Source: Actinomadura citrea (lineage in GTDB: Bacteria; Actinomycetota; Actinomycetes; Streptosporangiales; Streptosporangiaceae). From it: a stretch of 64,000 nt of DNA. The translations under genes and the position numbers were made by a program. This document shows positions 32,285 to 41,186 of the stretch, one piece after another. The DNA lies in the NCBI RefSeq assembly GCF_013409045.1, contig NZ_JACCBT010000001.1:8038669-8102668 (forward strand). The letters are read 5' to 3'. The stretch's first letter is position 1; each line of letters starts with the position of its first letter. Below the pieces are notes generated by a model. It searched no databases. It was given only the letters and a program-made list of their open reading frames with translations, and was not told the DNA's origin.

Positions 32285-35200
32285 CTAGCGCGAACCGACG
32301 TGGTGCCAGTCGGGGAGCAGCTCCTCGACGAGCGCCTCCGTCTCCGGCTGGAGCCCGTCGAACAGCGGATCCCGGCCGACGCGGCCGCGCAGCTCGTCCA
32401 CGGCCACCTGGACCTGCGCGACGTCGCCGGTCGCGTGGGTGGCGCGGAGCAGGTCCCGCCACAGGCCCTCGTCCTCGGGGGCGAGCCGCAGCCCGGCGCG
32501 GGCCGCGCTCACCGCGCCGCGCGGGTCGCCCTCCTCCAGCCGCAGCACGACGAGGCGGTGCGCGACGTCGATGACCCGCGCGGGCGCCTCGAACTCCAGG
32601 TCGTGGTCGGCGAGCCAGGCGTACCGCCCGCGCGGCCGGTCGGCGAGGAGCGGGCCGCGGACGAGGTCCAGCGCGTAGGCCATGTAGGCGGTCTCGGACG
32701 CCGGCTCGGCCGCGGACCGCCAGATCAGCCAGCGGAACACGTTCAGGTCGACGCGCACCTCGGAGCCGAGCCGGATCCGGCCCCGGTCGTCGTAGTACAG
32801 GTTGGGACGGCCGCGGGCGTCGCGGCCGAGCCAGTCCGACACGCGGGCCACGCACGCGTCGCGGACCCCGGTGCTGACGCCGCGCGGCCAGACCGCGCCG
32901 GACAGCACCGTCGGGTGGACGCCCTCCGGGTGCGCCGCGAGGTACACCAGCAGCTCCGTGCACAGCTCGCGGCGGGACTCGTCCATCGGCCCCGGCGCCT
33001 CGACCTCGATCGGGCCGAGCAGCCGGACCTCCACCGACGACTGCTGCGCGGTCGGCGGCTCCTCGCCTCCGGCGAGGCCGGGCAGCTCCACCGGCTCCAG
33101 CCGCGCGGCCGTCCGGAACAGCTCGAACACGCCGCGGTAGTCGTCGTCGCCGACGAGCTGCGCCTCGACGTCGAAGCCGAGCACGCCCGCCTGCAGACGG
33201 CCGGCGGCGTCGGCGTCCCACGTCCAGGTGGCGCCCTGCACGTCCCCGGGGACGAGGTAGCCGGCGGCCATCCGGGTGCCGGTTCGGGCCAGCGCGACGA
33301 GCCGGTCCGCCTCCCGCTCCGGAGGCTGGTCCGCCATGATCAGGTAGTGCGGCATCCACGCCTCGCCGAACACGCCGCGGCAGCGCCCGGTGAGCACCGA
33401 GTCGACGCCGGACGCGGCGAGCGCCTGCCGCACCTCCTCGCTGCGCCCCTCCAGCTCGGGCAGCGCGTCCTCCAGCGTCGGGACGGACCGGACACGGTCC
33501 GGGGCGATCTCCGCCAGGCCCTCGCCGAGCTCGGCGTCGAACCCGACGAGCGTGATCCGCATGTGGTCGGACCAGCGGTTGGTGGCCAGCTCCAGCGCGA
33601 CCGCCGACAGCACGGCGCGGCGGATGTCCTCGGGCCCGCGCAGCGCGATCAGCCCGTGCGCGGCCTCCAGGTCGACGAGGATGCGGCCGTTGTCGTTGGT
33701 GCCGATCGAGACCAGGCCGGGGTAGGGGGCGAGGACGTCGACGAGGTCGGAGGCCTCCAGGCCCGGCAGCGCGTCGGCGCTCAGCCGCCACACCTGCCCG
33801 TCGTCGAACGCCTGCCAGGGCGCGGGCGGGTTCCGGTCGGCGGGCGCGATCCACAGGTCGAGGCTGCCGTGTCCGAGGTGCACCCCGTAGATGGTCGGCA
33901 GGGCGCGCCCGCCCGCCGCCATCGACTTGGACATGTGCCGCAGCCCGAGGTCGAGCAGCCGCGCCGCGTCGTCGTCGGCGCCGATCCGCAGCGCGCGCTC
34001 CGCCTCGGCGGCCGCCCCCTCCGGCCGGACGATCATGTGCCCGAACGCGCGGTTCCACATCTGGGTGCGGCGCCGCCGGCCGAGCGCGCCGAGCACCCCG
34101 GCGGCGAGCAGCGACGCCGCCGCGAGGCCGTGCGGCCAGCTCACGTCGAACGTGCCGCCGGTCTCGCCCGTGGGCCTTTCCGTCCCGCCGTCGTGCGCGG
34201 GCGGCTGCGCGGTCTCTGATTTCTCCGGCGCGGGCGTCTCCGGCGCGGGCGTCTTCGGCTCGGTGTGCTGCGGCGCCGGGGTCTGCGGGGCCGACGGCCG
34301 CGGGACGGCCGGCGGAGCCTGGGAGGCGGGCGGCTGCGTCGGCGGCGCCTCGTGCGTGGGCGGCTGGTGCGTGGGCGGCGCCTGATGGGACGGTGGCGCC
34401 TGCTGCGTCGGCGGTGCCTGCTGCGGCGGTGCCTGCTGCGGCGGTGGCGTCTGCTGCGCCGGCGGGGTGGGCTTCGGCGCCGTGGGCGGGGCCGGGCTCG
34501 GCCTGGCGGGCGCGTCGGGGACGGCGTGCCCGTGCTTGAAGTAGTCGTGGAGGTCCTTGGTGGGGATGACCTGCGCGTGCTTGGCGTCCGCGGGCATCTC
34601 CAGGATCCAGCCGGGACGGATCAGGCTCGCGATCGTCAGCCGCGTCCCGTCCGGCTGGATGTGGCCCTTGTTGAGGGAGTAGATCTCGTTGTAGCGGCGG
34701 CCCTCGCCGAGGCACTTCTCGGCGATCTCCCACAGGGACTCGTGGTGCCGGCCCTCCGGCGGGTGCACCCGGTAGATCTTGGTGGTGGCCGCCTTCTCCG
34801 CCGGATGCGCGGCGAGGTTCTCGGCGGCCGGGGCGGCGGCGGGACGCTCCGGCGCCTCGGGGATGTGGTGGAACTCCTGCGACTGCGGCTGCATCTGCAC
34901 GACGGGCGGGCGCTGGGACAGCCCGCCGCCGGAGAGCGCCGGCATGATCGCTGTGGTGGCGGTGAACAGCAGCAGCGCGGCCACGACGAGCCGGTGCACG
35001 AGCGACTGCGTCCCGCCCGCGAGCGGCACCCGGGCGGGGACGCCGACGCCGCGGATCCCCGCGTACACCTCGACGACCACGCACGCCGCGAGCTGGATCC
35101 AGGCGAGCCACACCAGCACCACGAGGATCGCGATGAGCGAGCCCGGTCCCACCTTGTGCGTGAGGTCGGACGCCGACGGCACGTGGTCCGGCAGCGGCGA

Positions 35201-35344
35201 ACCGAAGATCGTCAGCAGCGCGAACGGGACGCCGGCCATCAGCGCGGCGAGCAGGACGAGCGCCCCGATCCCGGCCAGTACGTCGCCCGCGCTGCGCTGC
35301 CTTCTCACCCGGACGGGTGTCCTGCGCCCCTGCCGCGTCACCAT
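32285..35344 (-). CDS. Membrane LysM-BTAD regulator-like protein at the end of the Tad cluster
   Basis: The 1019-aa protein has three N-terminal helices (about 22-48, 68-92, 115-138) and a LysM domain (about 188-251; SLWEIAEKCLGEGRRYNEIY). A long Pro/Gln/Thr region with APPTQQAPP repeats (about 277-395) and a fourth helix (about 404-422) follow. After a central domain comes a winged-helix-like segment (about 775-865; VEVRLLGPIEVE, LCTELLVYLAAHPEG), then a BTAD tetratricopeptide-like domain (about 870-1015). BTAD proteins are SARP/AfsR-type regulators, but this one is membrane bound. It is 64 nt after the last pseudopilin gene. The topology makes a LysM-sensed wall signal possible; that is inference. 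Confidence 0.8.
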   Translation of the reverse strand: MVTRQGRRTPVRVRRQRSAGDVLAGIGALVLLAALMAGVPFALLTIFGSPLPDHVPSASDLTHKVGPGSLIAILVVLVWLAWIQLAACVVVEVYAGIRGVGVPARVPLAGGTQSLVHRLVVAALLLFTATTAIMPALSGGGLSQRPPVVQMQPQSQEFHHIPEAPERPAAAPAAENLAAHPAEKAATTKIYRVHPPEGRHHESLWEIAEKCLGEGRRYNEIYSLNKGHIQPDGTRLTIASLIRPGWILEMPADAKHAQVIPTKDLHDYFKHGHAVPDAPARPSPAPPTAPKPTPPAQQTPPPQQAPPQQAPPTQQAPPSHQAPPTHQPPTHEAPPTQPPASQAPPAVPRPSAPQTPAPQHTEPKTPAPETPAPEKSETAQPPAHDGGTERPTGETGGTFDVSWPHGLAAASLLAAGVLGALGRRRRTQMWNRAFGHMIVRPEGAAAEAERALRIGADDDAARLLDLGLRHMSKSMAAGGRALPTIYGVHLGHGSLDLWIAPADRNPPAPWQAFDDGQVWRLSADALPGLEASDLVDVLAPYPGLVSIGTNDNGRILVDLEAAHGLIALRGPEDIRRAVLSAVALELATNRWSDHMRITLVGFDAELGEGLAEIAPDRVRSVPTLEDALPELEGRSEEVRQALAASGVDSVLTGRCRGVFGEAWMPHYLIMADQPPEREADRLVALARTGTRMAAGYLVPGDVQGATWTWDADAAGRLQAGVLGFDVEAQLVGDDDYRGVFELFRTAARLEPVELPGLAGGEEPPTAQQSSVEVRLLGPIEVEAPGPMDESRRELCTELLVYLAAHPEGVHPTVLSGAVWPRGVSTGVRDACVARVSDWLGRDARGRPNLYYDDRGRIRLGSEVRVDLNVFRWLIWRSAAEPASETAYMAYALDLVRGPLLADRPRGRYAWLADHDLEFEAPARVIDVAHRLVVLRLEEGDPRGAVSAARAGLRLAPEDEGLWRDLLRATHATGDVAQVQVAVDELRGRVGRDPLFDGLQPETEALVEELLPDWHHVGSR

Positions 35345-35408
35345 CGCGCCCCTGCCGTTCTCCGGTCCCTGGACGTCGTCCTCATGGTAGATCTGTTCTC
35401 GCTGATGC

Positions 35409-35876
35409 TCACGGGTTGATTCCTCCCGGTCCGCCCGTAACGGGGCGGGCGGTCGCGCTGGAGGTCAGCTGGAACTCGCCGAAGCCCGGAATGATCCCGA
35501 GCAGCTGGGGCCGTACGCTGATCCGCACGCTGACGGCGACCTCCTGCTCGTCGGCGTCGCACTGCGACCCGGTCACCTGGTCGCTGTAGGAGGCGAGCAG
35601 GTCGCACGCCGCCGCGCGGGCCCGGCCCGGGTCGAGGACGGGTTCGCCGGTCTGGCGCAGCACGTCGGTGTCGATCTGGTTCGCCCCGGCGCGGGCGGCC
35701 TGCTCGGCCATGTCCGCGGCGCGCTGCCGGGCGTGGATGGCGAGACCGCCGTCCACGAGGAGCCCGGCCAGCAGGATGACGACCGGGGTGAACAGCACCG
35801 TGTACATCGCGATCGTGCCCCGGTCACGGCCGTCGCCGGCGGCCCGCGCCCCCGGCGCGGTGCGTGGGCCCGTCAT
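35409..35876 (-). CDS. TadG/TadE-like pseudopilin 3
   Basis: The 155-aa protein has a short N-terminus, RGTIAMYTVLFTPV opening a single membrane helix, and an exported domain with Cys in ACDLLASY and GSQCDADEQEV. Unlike the two upstream pseudopilins it lacks the Glu at +5 of the prepilin motif, so it may not be processed by the peptidase. The start ATG overlaps the previous stop as ATGA. Such minor pilins prime or cap Tad-type pili. Confidence 0.8.
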   Translation of the reverse strand: MTGPRTAPGARAAGDGRDRGTIAMYTVLFTPVVILLAGLLVDGGLAIHARQRAADMAEQAARAGANQIDTDVLRQTGEPVLDPGRARAAACDLLASYSDQVTGSQCDADEQEVAVSVRISVRPQLLGIIPGFGEFQLTSSATARPVTGGPGGINP

Positions 35877-36331
35877 GGCGCGTCCCCCGGCTGCTCGCCG
35901 TCGGTCCCGCGGAAGGTGAAGGTGTCGACGGGCGCGATCGCGCGGCCCTGGAGCCGCTTGCTGCCGGGCAGCCCGATGAACGCGAGGTCGCCGAGGTCGA
36001 CGTCGCAGGTGATGGTGACGCCGACGCTGCCGCCCGGCCCCCAGCGGGACACGTCGGTCTGCACGGAGGGACCGCCCGAGCACCAGGCGGTGCCGCGCAG
36101 CCCGGCGGACGCCGTGTCGGCGGCGAGGCTCTGCGCGGCTCCCGCGCTGCGGGCGATGGACGCGGCGCGGGCGGCGTCGCGGGCCGCGCCGTCCACCTGG
36201 CTCTTGGCGTCCACCATCCGCCCGGCGCCCGCGAGGAACAGCAGGAACGCGACGAAGATGGGCGTGACGAGGACCATCTCCAGGGACATGGAACCGCCGT
36301 CGGCGGCGGGACGCGGCACGCGGACCCTCAT
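35873..36331 (-). CDS. TadE-like pseudopilin 2
   Basis: The 152-aa protein carries a class III prepilin-like motif: Gly13, then SMSLEM with Glu at +5, followed by a helix (VLVTPIFVAFLLFLAG). A prepilin peptidase should cut after Gly13. The exported domain has two Cys (TAWCSGG and ITCDVDLG) that may form a disulphide. ATG 36331 shares one base with the upstream stop (TGATG). No prepilin peptidase gene lies in the window. Confidence 0.83.
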   Translation of the reverse strand: MRVRVPRPAADGGSMSLEMVLVTPIFVAFLLFLAGAGRMVDAKSQVDGAARDAARAASIARSAGAAQSLAADTASAGLRGTAWCSGGPSVQTDVSRWGPGGSVGVTITCDVDLGDLAFIGLPGSKRLQGRAIAPVDTFTFRGTDGEQPGDAP

Positions 36332-36768
36332 CAGCCGGCCCCCCGCTGGCAGGCCGTCCCGGAACCGACGTCGGGACGGAAGCACTCGATCGGGCCCTGT
36401 GAGCGCTGCGACACGTGGAACCTCATGAACGGGACGACCTGGACGGCCTCGCCGCTGACCTCGACCCAGCGCTCGTCGTTCTCCTCCCCCGCCCGGACCT
36501 GGAGCCCGCCGAGCAGGTTCGGCCCGATCTCGCGCACGCTGCCGGACGCCTTCGCGGTCGCCGCGCCCTCCCAGCCGCCGCCGACCGGGGACGTGCGCGC
36601 GACGCGGGCGCCCGACTGCGCCGCCGCGAGGGCGACGTGCCGGGCGTGGAAGACCATGGCGAACTGCACCGCGGCGAGCATCATCAGGATGAGGACCGGA
36701 GTGAGCAGCGCCCACTCCATCGACGAAGCACCCGCGTCGGAGGAGACGCCGGGTTCCCTGGGCCGCAC
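36331..36768 (-). CDS. TadE-like pseudopilin 1
   Basis: The 145-aa protein has the motif DAGASSMEWALLTPV: predicted cleavage after Gly13, Glu at +5, then a hydrophobic stem. The extracellular part ends with Cys residues in IECFRP and GTACQRG. GTG 36768 is chosen because it lies just after the Flp pilin stop and gives the same 13-residue leader as the next pseudopilin; an upstream CTG overlaps that stop and is unlikely. Confidence 0.8.
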   Translation of the reverse strand: MRPREPGVSSDAGASSMEWALLTPVLILMMLAAVQFAMVFHARHVALAAAQSGARVARTSPVGGGWEGAATAKASGSVREIGPNLLGGLQVRAGEENDERWVEVSGEAVQVVPFMRFHVSQRSQGPIECFRPDVGSGTACQRGAG

Positions 36769-36773
36769 CGCGG

Positions 36774-36995
36774 TCAGCCCGTGTTGATGCTGTTGGCCTT
36801 GTCCTGGATCTTCTTCTGGATCACCGCCCCGATCGTGATCGCGATCAGCGCGAGGATCGCGGTGATGATCGCCCATTCGATCGCGGACGCACCGCGGCAC
36901 CGCTCCTCCTCGTCTCGCAATCGCGCCAGCCGGGTGCCGAGCAGGGCGCGCAAGTAGACGACGGCCGGGTCGTTCAGGGGATTGAGCGGACTCAT
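36774..36995 (-). CDS. Flp-type major pilin precursor
   Basis: The 73-aa product has a charged 35-residue leader ending RCRG, then ASAIEWAIITAILALIAITI and a short KKIQDKANS tail. This is the Flp prepilin pattern: cleavage after Gly, Glu at +5, aromatic at +6 (Trp where Flp usually has Tyr). The mature pilin would be 38 residues, almost all helix. It lies between tadC and the pseudopilin genes. Confidence 0.88.
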   Translation of the reverse strand: MSPLNPLNDPAVVYLRALLGTRLARLRDEEERCRGASAIEWAIITAILALIAITIGAVIQKKIQDKANSINTG

Positions 36996-37035
36996 CGTGA
37001 CACCTCCAGAGTGGTTCGGCGGGGACGGATCGCGG

Positions 37036-37953
37036 TCATGAGGCGAGCACCCGCATCAGGGCCGGATAGGCGAGGAAGATCAGGAAGCCGGCGCACAGGA
37101 ACAGCTGCGCGATGAGCATCGACTGGGAGCGCTCGCCCGCCTTGCCCTCCAGGTCCGACAGCTCGCGGCTGCGCATCGACGCGGCGCGGGCGGCGAGGGA
37201 CTTGCGGATCTGGGCCCCGTCGTCGGACACCAGCGCGAGCGCGCCGGCGAGGTCGCGCAGCTCGGCGATGTCGACCTCCTCGCCCAGCCCGCCGAGCGCC
37301 TGCCAGGGCGTCTGGCCGGTGATGCGGGCGTTGGACAGGGCGTCGCGGATGCGGTGCATGGCCCAGCCCTCGCCGACGTTCGAGGCGGTCATCAGCGCCT
37401 CGGGGACGCCGCGGCCGCCCGCGAGGTTCATCGAGACCAGGTCGAGGAACGCGCCGACGACATGCCGGAAGTCCTGCCGGCGCGACTGCGCCTCCTGCCG
37501 GAGCTGCATGTCGGGGAAGAAGAAGAACAGGGCGGCGAACAGCACGCAGATCCACACCGGGACGGCGACGGACGAGCCGAGCCCGAGCAGCGTGAAGTAG
37601 GCGACGATCAGCGGGATGAACAGCAGCGCCGCGGCGGGCAGCAGGAACTTCGTGGCGAGGAACGCCTCCAGCGACCGCTCGGTGATCGCCAGGTCGGCGC
37701 GGACCGACCGCAGCCGCCAGCCGCGCGCCTCGCAGACCCGCGCCAGCTCCCGTCCGATCTTCGCCCGCGTCCCGCCGACCCGCTCCAGCGTCGGCGAGGC
37801 CGTCCCGGCCCGCTGCTCCTCCAGGTCGCGGCGGCGGGCGGCGTCGAGCGCGGCCATCCGCGCGGCGAGGCCCGGACGCGACGGGAACAGCGCCCGGACG
37901 AGCACGTACAGGCCGAAGCCGACGACGGCGCCGGCGATCATCGCGCCGTTCAC
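37036..37953 (-). CDS. tadC: TadC-like type II/IV secretion platform protein
   Basis: The 305-aa inner-membrane protein has the GspF/T2SSF domain (about 155-275; RHVVGAFLDLVSMNLAGGRG and LSNARITGQTPWQAL), with helices near residues 3-18, 95-140 and 280-300. With TadB it forms the platform on which the TadA ATPase drives pilin assembly. GTG 37953 overlaps the tadB stop as GTGA, so the two chains are made in step. Confidence 0.9.
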   Translation of the reverse strand: MNGAMIAGAVVGFGLYVLVRALFPSRPGLAARMAALDAARRRDLEEQRAGTASPTLERVGGTRAKIGRELARVCEARGWRLRSVRADLAITERSLEAFLATKFLLPAAALLFIPLIVAYFTLLGLGSSVAVPVWICVLFAALFFFFPDMQLRQEAQSRRQDFRHVVGAFLDLVSMNLAGGRGVPEALMTASNVGEGWAMHRIRDALSNARITGQTPWQALGGLGEEVDIAELRDLAGALALVSDDGAQIRKSLAARAASMRSRELSDLEGKAGERSQSMLIAQLFLCAGFLIFLAYPALMRVLAS

Positions 37954-38888
37954 GTCGCGCCACCGCCCTCGGCGGTCGGGCCCTGCCAGCCCGCGACGGT
38001 GCTCGGCACCTCGCCCGGCACGCCGGGCTGGGCGGCCCCGCGCGGCTCGCTGAGGAACCGTCCGGGCATCTCGTACCGCGACAGGCGGCGCAGCCACAGG
38101 AACGCGGCGCCGTACAGGGCGACGACGATGCACAGGACGAGCTGCCCGAGCACGTCGTCGTACGGCTCCACGTAGGAGTGGTTGAACACGGCGAGCGCCA
38201 GGGCCGTCCCGACGGAGACGGCGACGACGATCCGGACGCTGCGCCGGGTCGCGCGGCGATCGGCCTCCACGCGGCGCCGCATGTCCAGCTCGGCGCGGGC
38301 CGAGTTCGCGAGGGCGCCGAGCATGTCGCGCAGCCCGGGGCCGCGCAGCTTGGCGTTCAGGATGAGGGCGGCGATCACCAGGTCGGCGGACGGGTCGTCC
38401 AGGTCGTCGGCGAACCGGCGCAGCGCCTCCGGCATCGGGACGCGGGTGTGCAGCCGGTCGACGAGGTTGCGCAGCGGCTGCTGGAGGGCGGGCGCGGCGG
38501 CCCGCTGCGAGGCGGGGATGGCCTGCTCCAGCCCGACGGCGCCGGCGATGGTGTCGCGGAGCGACTCCGTCCACGCGGCGAGGGCCTCCAGCCGCGCCAT
38601 GCCCCTGCGCTCTTCGGCGGCGCCGCCCGCCAGGCCGTTCCAGGCGAGGACGAGCGCGCCGGTGCCGGCGGCGGCGATCGGCCAGCGCGTCACGATCAGC
38701 ACGACGCTGCCGACGATGACGGCGACGGCGGTACGGGTGGTGAGGGTGCGGATCAGGTCCTCGCGACTGCGGCCGCGGGCGGGGCCGCGGCGCGGCGGCA
38801 GCCCGCGCAGCGCGACGATCAGCAGCAGCAGGCCGCCGCCGACCGCGGCGCCGGTGACGACGGCGAGCATCACGTCCGGCGCGAACAT
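37950..38888 (-). CDS. tadB: TadB-like type II/IV secretion platform protein
   Basis: The 312-aa partner of TadC has a GspF-like domain (AWTESLRDTIAGAVGLEQAI, then LVIAALILNAKLRGPGLRDM), with helices at about 5-27, 52-85, 220-237 and 250-270. I use ATG 38888 (19 nt after the tadA stop); a longer reading from 38918 would overlap tadA. Downstream tadC overlaps by four bases. Confidence 0.9.
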   Translation of the reverse strand: MFAPDVMLAVVTGAAVGGGLLLLIVALRGLPPRRGPARGRSREDLIRTLTTRTAVAVIVGSVVLIVTRWPIAAAGTGALVLAWNGLAGGAAEERRGMARLEALAAWTESLRDTIAGAVGLEQAIPASQRAAAPALQQPLRNLVDRLHTRVPMPEALRRFADDLDDPSADLVIAALILNAKLRGPGLRDMLGALANSARAELDMRRRVEADRRATRRSVRIVVAVSVGTALALAVFNHSYVEPYDDVLGQLVLCIVVALYGAAFLWLRRLSRYEMPGRFLSEPRGAAQPGVPGEVPSTVAGWQGPTAEGGGAT

Positions 38889-38907
38889 CACCCACCACCC
38901 CCGCGCC

Positions 38908-40209
38908 TCACCAGGCACCCCCGGCGGCCGGGTCGTAGCCGTGGTCGACGAGGTCGGCGATGCACGCGATCGGGGCCGCGGGCACGGCGTATCCGGCGGG
39001 CCCGAGCGCGAAGATCTCCGAGGACAGCACGCGCCCGTCCACGCCGGTGACCTCCCGGACGCTGGCCACGTAGCGGCGCAGCCGGCCGCCGGAGGCGTAC
39101 TCGTTGCGCTTCTCGATGAACACGACGAAGTCGATCGCGCCCGCGATCAGCATGTGGGTCGCCTCGACCGGCAGCCGCTCCTCCGACTGGATCGCGTACG
39201 TGGCGACGCGGTTGAACACCTCCGCCGAGGAGTTGGCGTGGATCGTCGACAGCGACCCGTCGTTGCCCTGCGTCATCGCGTTCAGCATCGTGACGATCTC
39301 GTCGCCGAGCACCTCGCCGACGATCACCCGGGACGGGTTCATCCGCAGCGACCGGCGGACCAGCTCGGCCATCGAGATCGCGCCCTGGCCCTCGGAGTTC
39401 GGCAGCCGCTGCTCGAACGCGACGCAGTTCGGGTGCAGCTCGGGGAACGCGTCGAGGCCGAGTTCGAGGGCGCGCTCGACGGTGATCAGCCGCTCGTGCG
39501 GCGGGATCTCGTTGGCGACGGCGCGCAGCAGCGTCGTCTTCCCCGCGTTGGTCGCGCCCGCGATCATGATGTTCTTGCGGGCGTGCACCGCGGCGCGGAA
39601 GAAGTGCCCGACCTCCTGCGTGATCGTGCCGTTGCCGACCAGGTCGGCGAGGAACACCTTGCCGAGGCGGGCGCGGCGGATCGACAGCGCGGGCCGGACG
39701 GTCACGTCCATCACCGCCGACAGCCGCGAGCCGTCCGGGAGGCGCAGGTCCAGCTGCGGGTTCGCGGTGTCGAACGGGCGCGAGGACAGCCCGCTGTAGG
39801 CGGCGAGGATCTGGATCAGCTCGACCAGTTCCTCGTCGCTCTCGGCGACGGGCTCGCCCATCGCCTCGCGGCCGTCGGCGTAGCCGAGGAACACGCGGTC
39901 GCAGCCGTTGATGTCGATGTTCTCGACCTCGGGGTCCTCCAGCAAAGGCTGGAGGCGGCCGACGCCGAACAGGGCCGCGTGCACGCCGGCGGCGAGGGCC
40001 TCCTCCTCTTCGGCGTTCGGCGGCCGGCGCCCCGAGGTGATCTCGCCGCGCGCGTACTCCTCCAGCACCTGGCCGATCAGGGCGCGGGCGAACTGGCGCT
40101 CGTCCTCGCCGGACATCGGCGGCAGCCCGTTGGCGGCGTCCAGCCTGCGCTGCCGGGCCAGCCGGTCGCCGACCTCCTGGCGGAGACGTTTGACCAGAGC
40201 GTGGTCCAT
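38908..40209 (-). CDS. tadA: TadA/CpaF pilus assembly ATPase
   Basis: The 433-aa secretion ATPase powers Flp pilus assembly. It has the N-terminal domain (FGVGRLQPLLEDPEVENIDIN), Walker A GATNAGKTT (about residue 218), Asp box ERALELGLD, Walker B-region PSRVIVGEVLGDE, and His box STIHANSS. ATG 40209 immediately follows the tadZ stop (TAGATG). It is the energy source of the cluster 35.4-42.0 kb. Confidence 0.95.
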   Translation of the reverse strand: MDHALVKRLRQEVGDRLARQRRLDAANGLPPMSGEDERQFARALIGQVLEEYARGEITSGRRPPNAEEEEALAAGVHAALFGVGRLQPLLEDPEVENIDINGCDRVFLGYADGREAMGEPVAESDEELVELIQILAAYSGLSSRPFDTANPQLDLRLPDGSRLSAVMDVTVRPALSIRRARLGKVFLADLVGNGTITQEVGHFFRAAVHARKNIMIAGATNAGKTTLLRAVANEIPPHERLITVERALELGLDAFPELHPNCVAFEQRLPNSEGQGAISMAELVRRSLRMNPSRVIVGEVLGDEIVTMLNAMTQGNDGSLSTIHANSSAEVFNRVATYAIQSEERLPVEATHMLIAGAIDFVVFIEKRNEYASGGRLRRYVASVREVTGVDGRVLSSEIFALGPAGYAVPAAPIACIADLVDHGYDPAAGGAW

Positions 40210-41184
40210 CTAGCGCCTCCCCTCCTCGGGCCCGCCGCCCGCGGGCACGTGGGGCGCCTGCTGCGGGGGTGGCTGCGGTCCCGGCGGCGGTGGCTGCTCG
40301 GGCCTTCCCGGCGGGGACGGGACGGCCTTCCCCGCGGGCGGCGCCCCCGGGTGCCCGGCAGGGGGCATGGCGGAGGGCGCGGCGGGCAGGCGCCCGGTCA
40401 GGTCGGCGGCGACCTCGCGCGCCGACCGGATGAGCAGCGAGCGGTCCAGCCGTCCGCCCCAGCTGCCGGACAGCAGGTCGGCGCCCTTCGGGTCGAGGGC
40501 CAGGCCGCCGAGGACGGTGACGTCCGGGGGCGGGGGCCCCTGCGCGGCGTCGGAGGCGCGGCCGCGCACGCCCGCGAGGATCCGGTCGACCTCGGCGATG
40601 GAGCCGCGGAAGTCGCGCGGGTCGGCGAGCACCAGCACGCCGACGGGCGGCCCGCCGCGCAGCTCCGCGGTCAGCGCGGCGACGCGCTCGCGCAGGTGGG
40701 CGACCTGCTCCAGGGTGGCCCTGGTGAGCAGGACGACGAGGTCGGCCTCGTGCATCAGGTCGACCAGCGGGTTGGCCGCGCCGAGCCGCCCGCAGTCGGC
40801 GATCACGTCGACGGGGGCGAGGCCGGCGAACGCCCGGCCGAGCGGCCCCCACAGCCACGTCATCGCCTGCGCCTGCTCGGCGTTGGTGACGCCGACGAGC
40901 ACGTCGAGGCCGCCGACGAGCCGCTGGCAGTGCTCGGCGACCTGGTCGGGGCGCAGCCCGCGGCGGGCCGTGGCGGCGAGGCTGAGCAGCCCGCGCGAGG
41001 GGTTGAGCGTGCCGCCGTCGGCGTCGCCGTCGGGCTGGGCGGAGGGCAGCCGGTAGACCAGGTCGCCGCCCGCCTGGTCGCACTCGGCGACCAGCACGGG
41101 ACGCGGCCACACGGCGCCGAGCGCGACCGCCGCGGTCGTGACGCCCGGCGCCCCCTTGTCGGCCGCGAGCGCGATGAGTGCCAC
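40210..41184 (-). CDS. tadZ: TadZ/CpaE-like ParA-type ATPase
   Basis: The 324-aa MinD/ParA-fold protein has a deviant Walker A (DKGAPGVTTAAVALG), VLVAECDQAGGDLVYRL as switch I-like and VDVIADCGRLG as switch II. The last 70 residues are a Pro/Gly-rich tail (PPPPGPQPPPQ). TadZ proteins place the secretion ATPase at the pole or septum. The deviant motif keeps the first Lys and Gly-x-T-T, so nucleotide binding is plausible. It is directly upstream of tadA. Confidence 0.85.
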   Translation of the reverse strand: MALIALAADKGAPGVTTAAVALGAVWPRPVLVAECDQAGGDLVYRLPSAQPDGDADGGTLNPSRGLLSLAATARRGLRPDQVAEHCQRLVGGLDVLVGVTNAEQAQAMTWLWGPLGRAFAGLAPVDVIADCGRLGAANPLVDLMHEADLVVLLTRATLEQVAHLRERVAALTAELRGGPPVGVLVLADPRDFRGSIAEVDRILAGVRGRASDAAQGPPPPDVTVLGGLALDPKGADLLSGSWGGRLDRSLLIRSAREVAADLTGRLPAAPSAMPPAGHPGAPPAGKAVPSPPGRPEQPPPPGPQPPPQQAPHVPAGGGPEEGRR

Positions 41185-41186
41185 CG

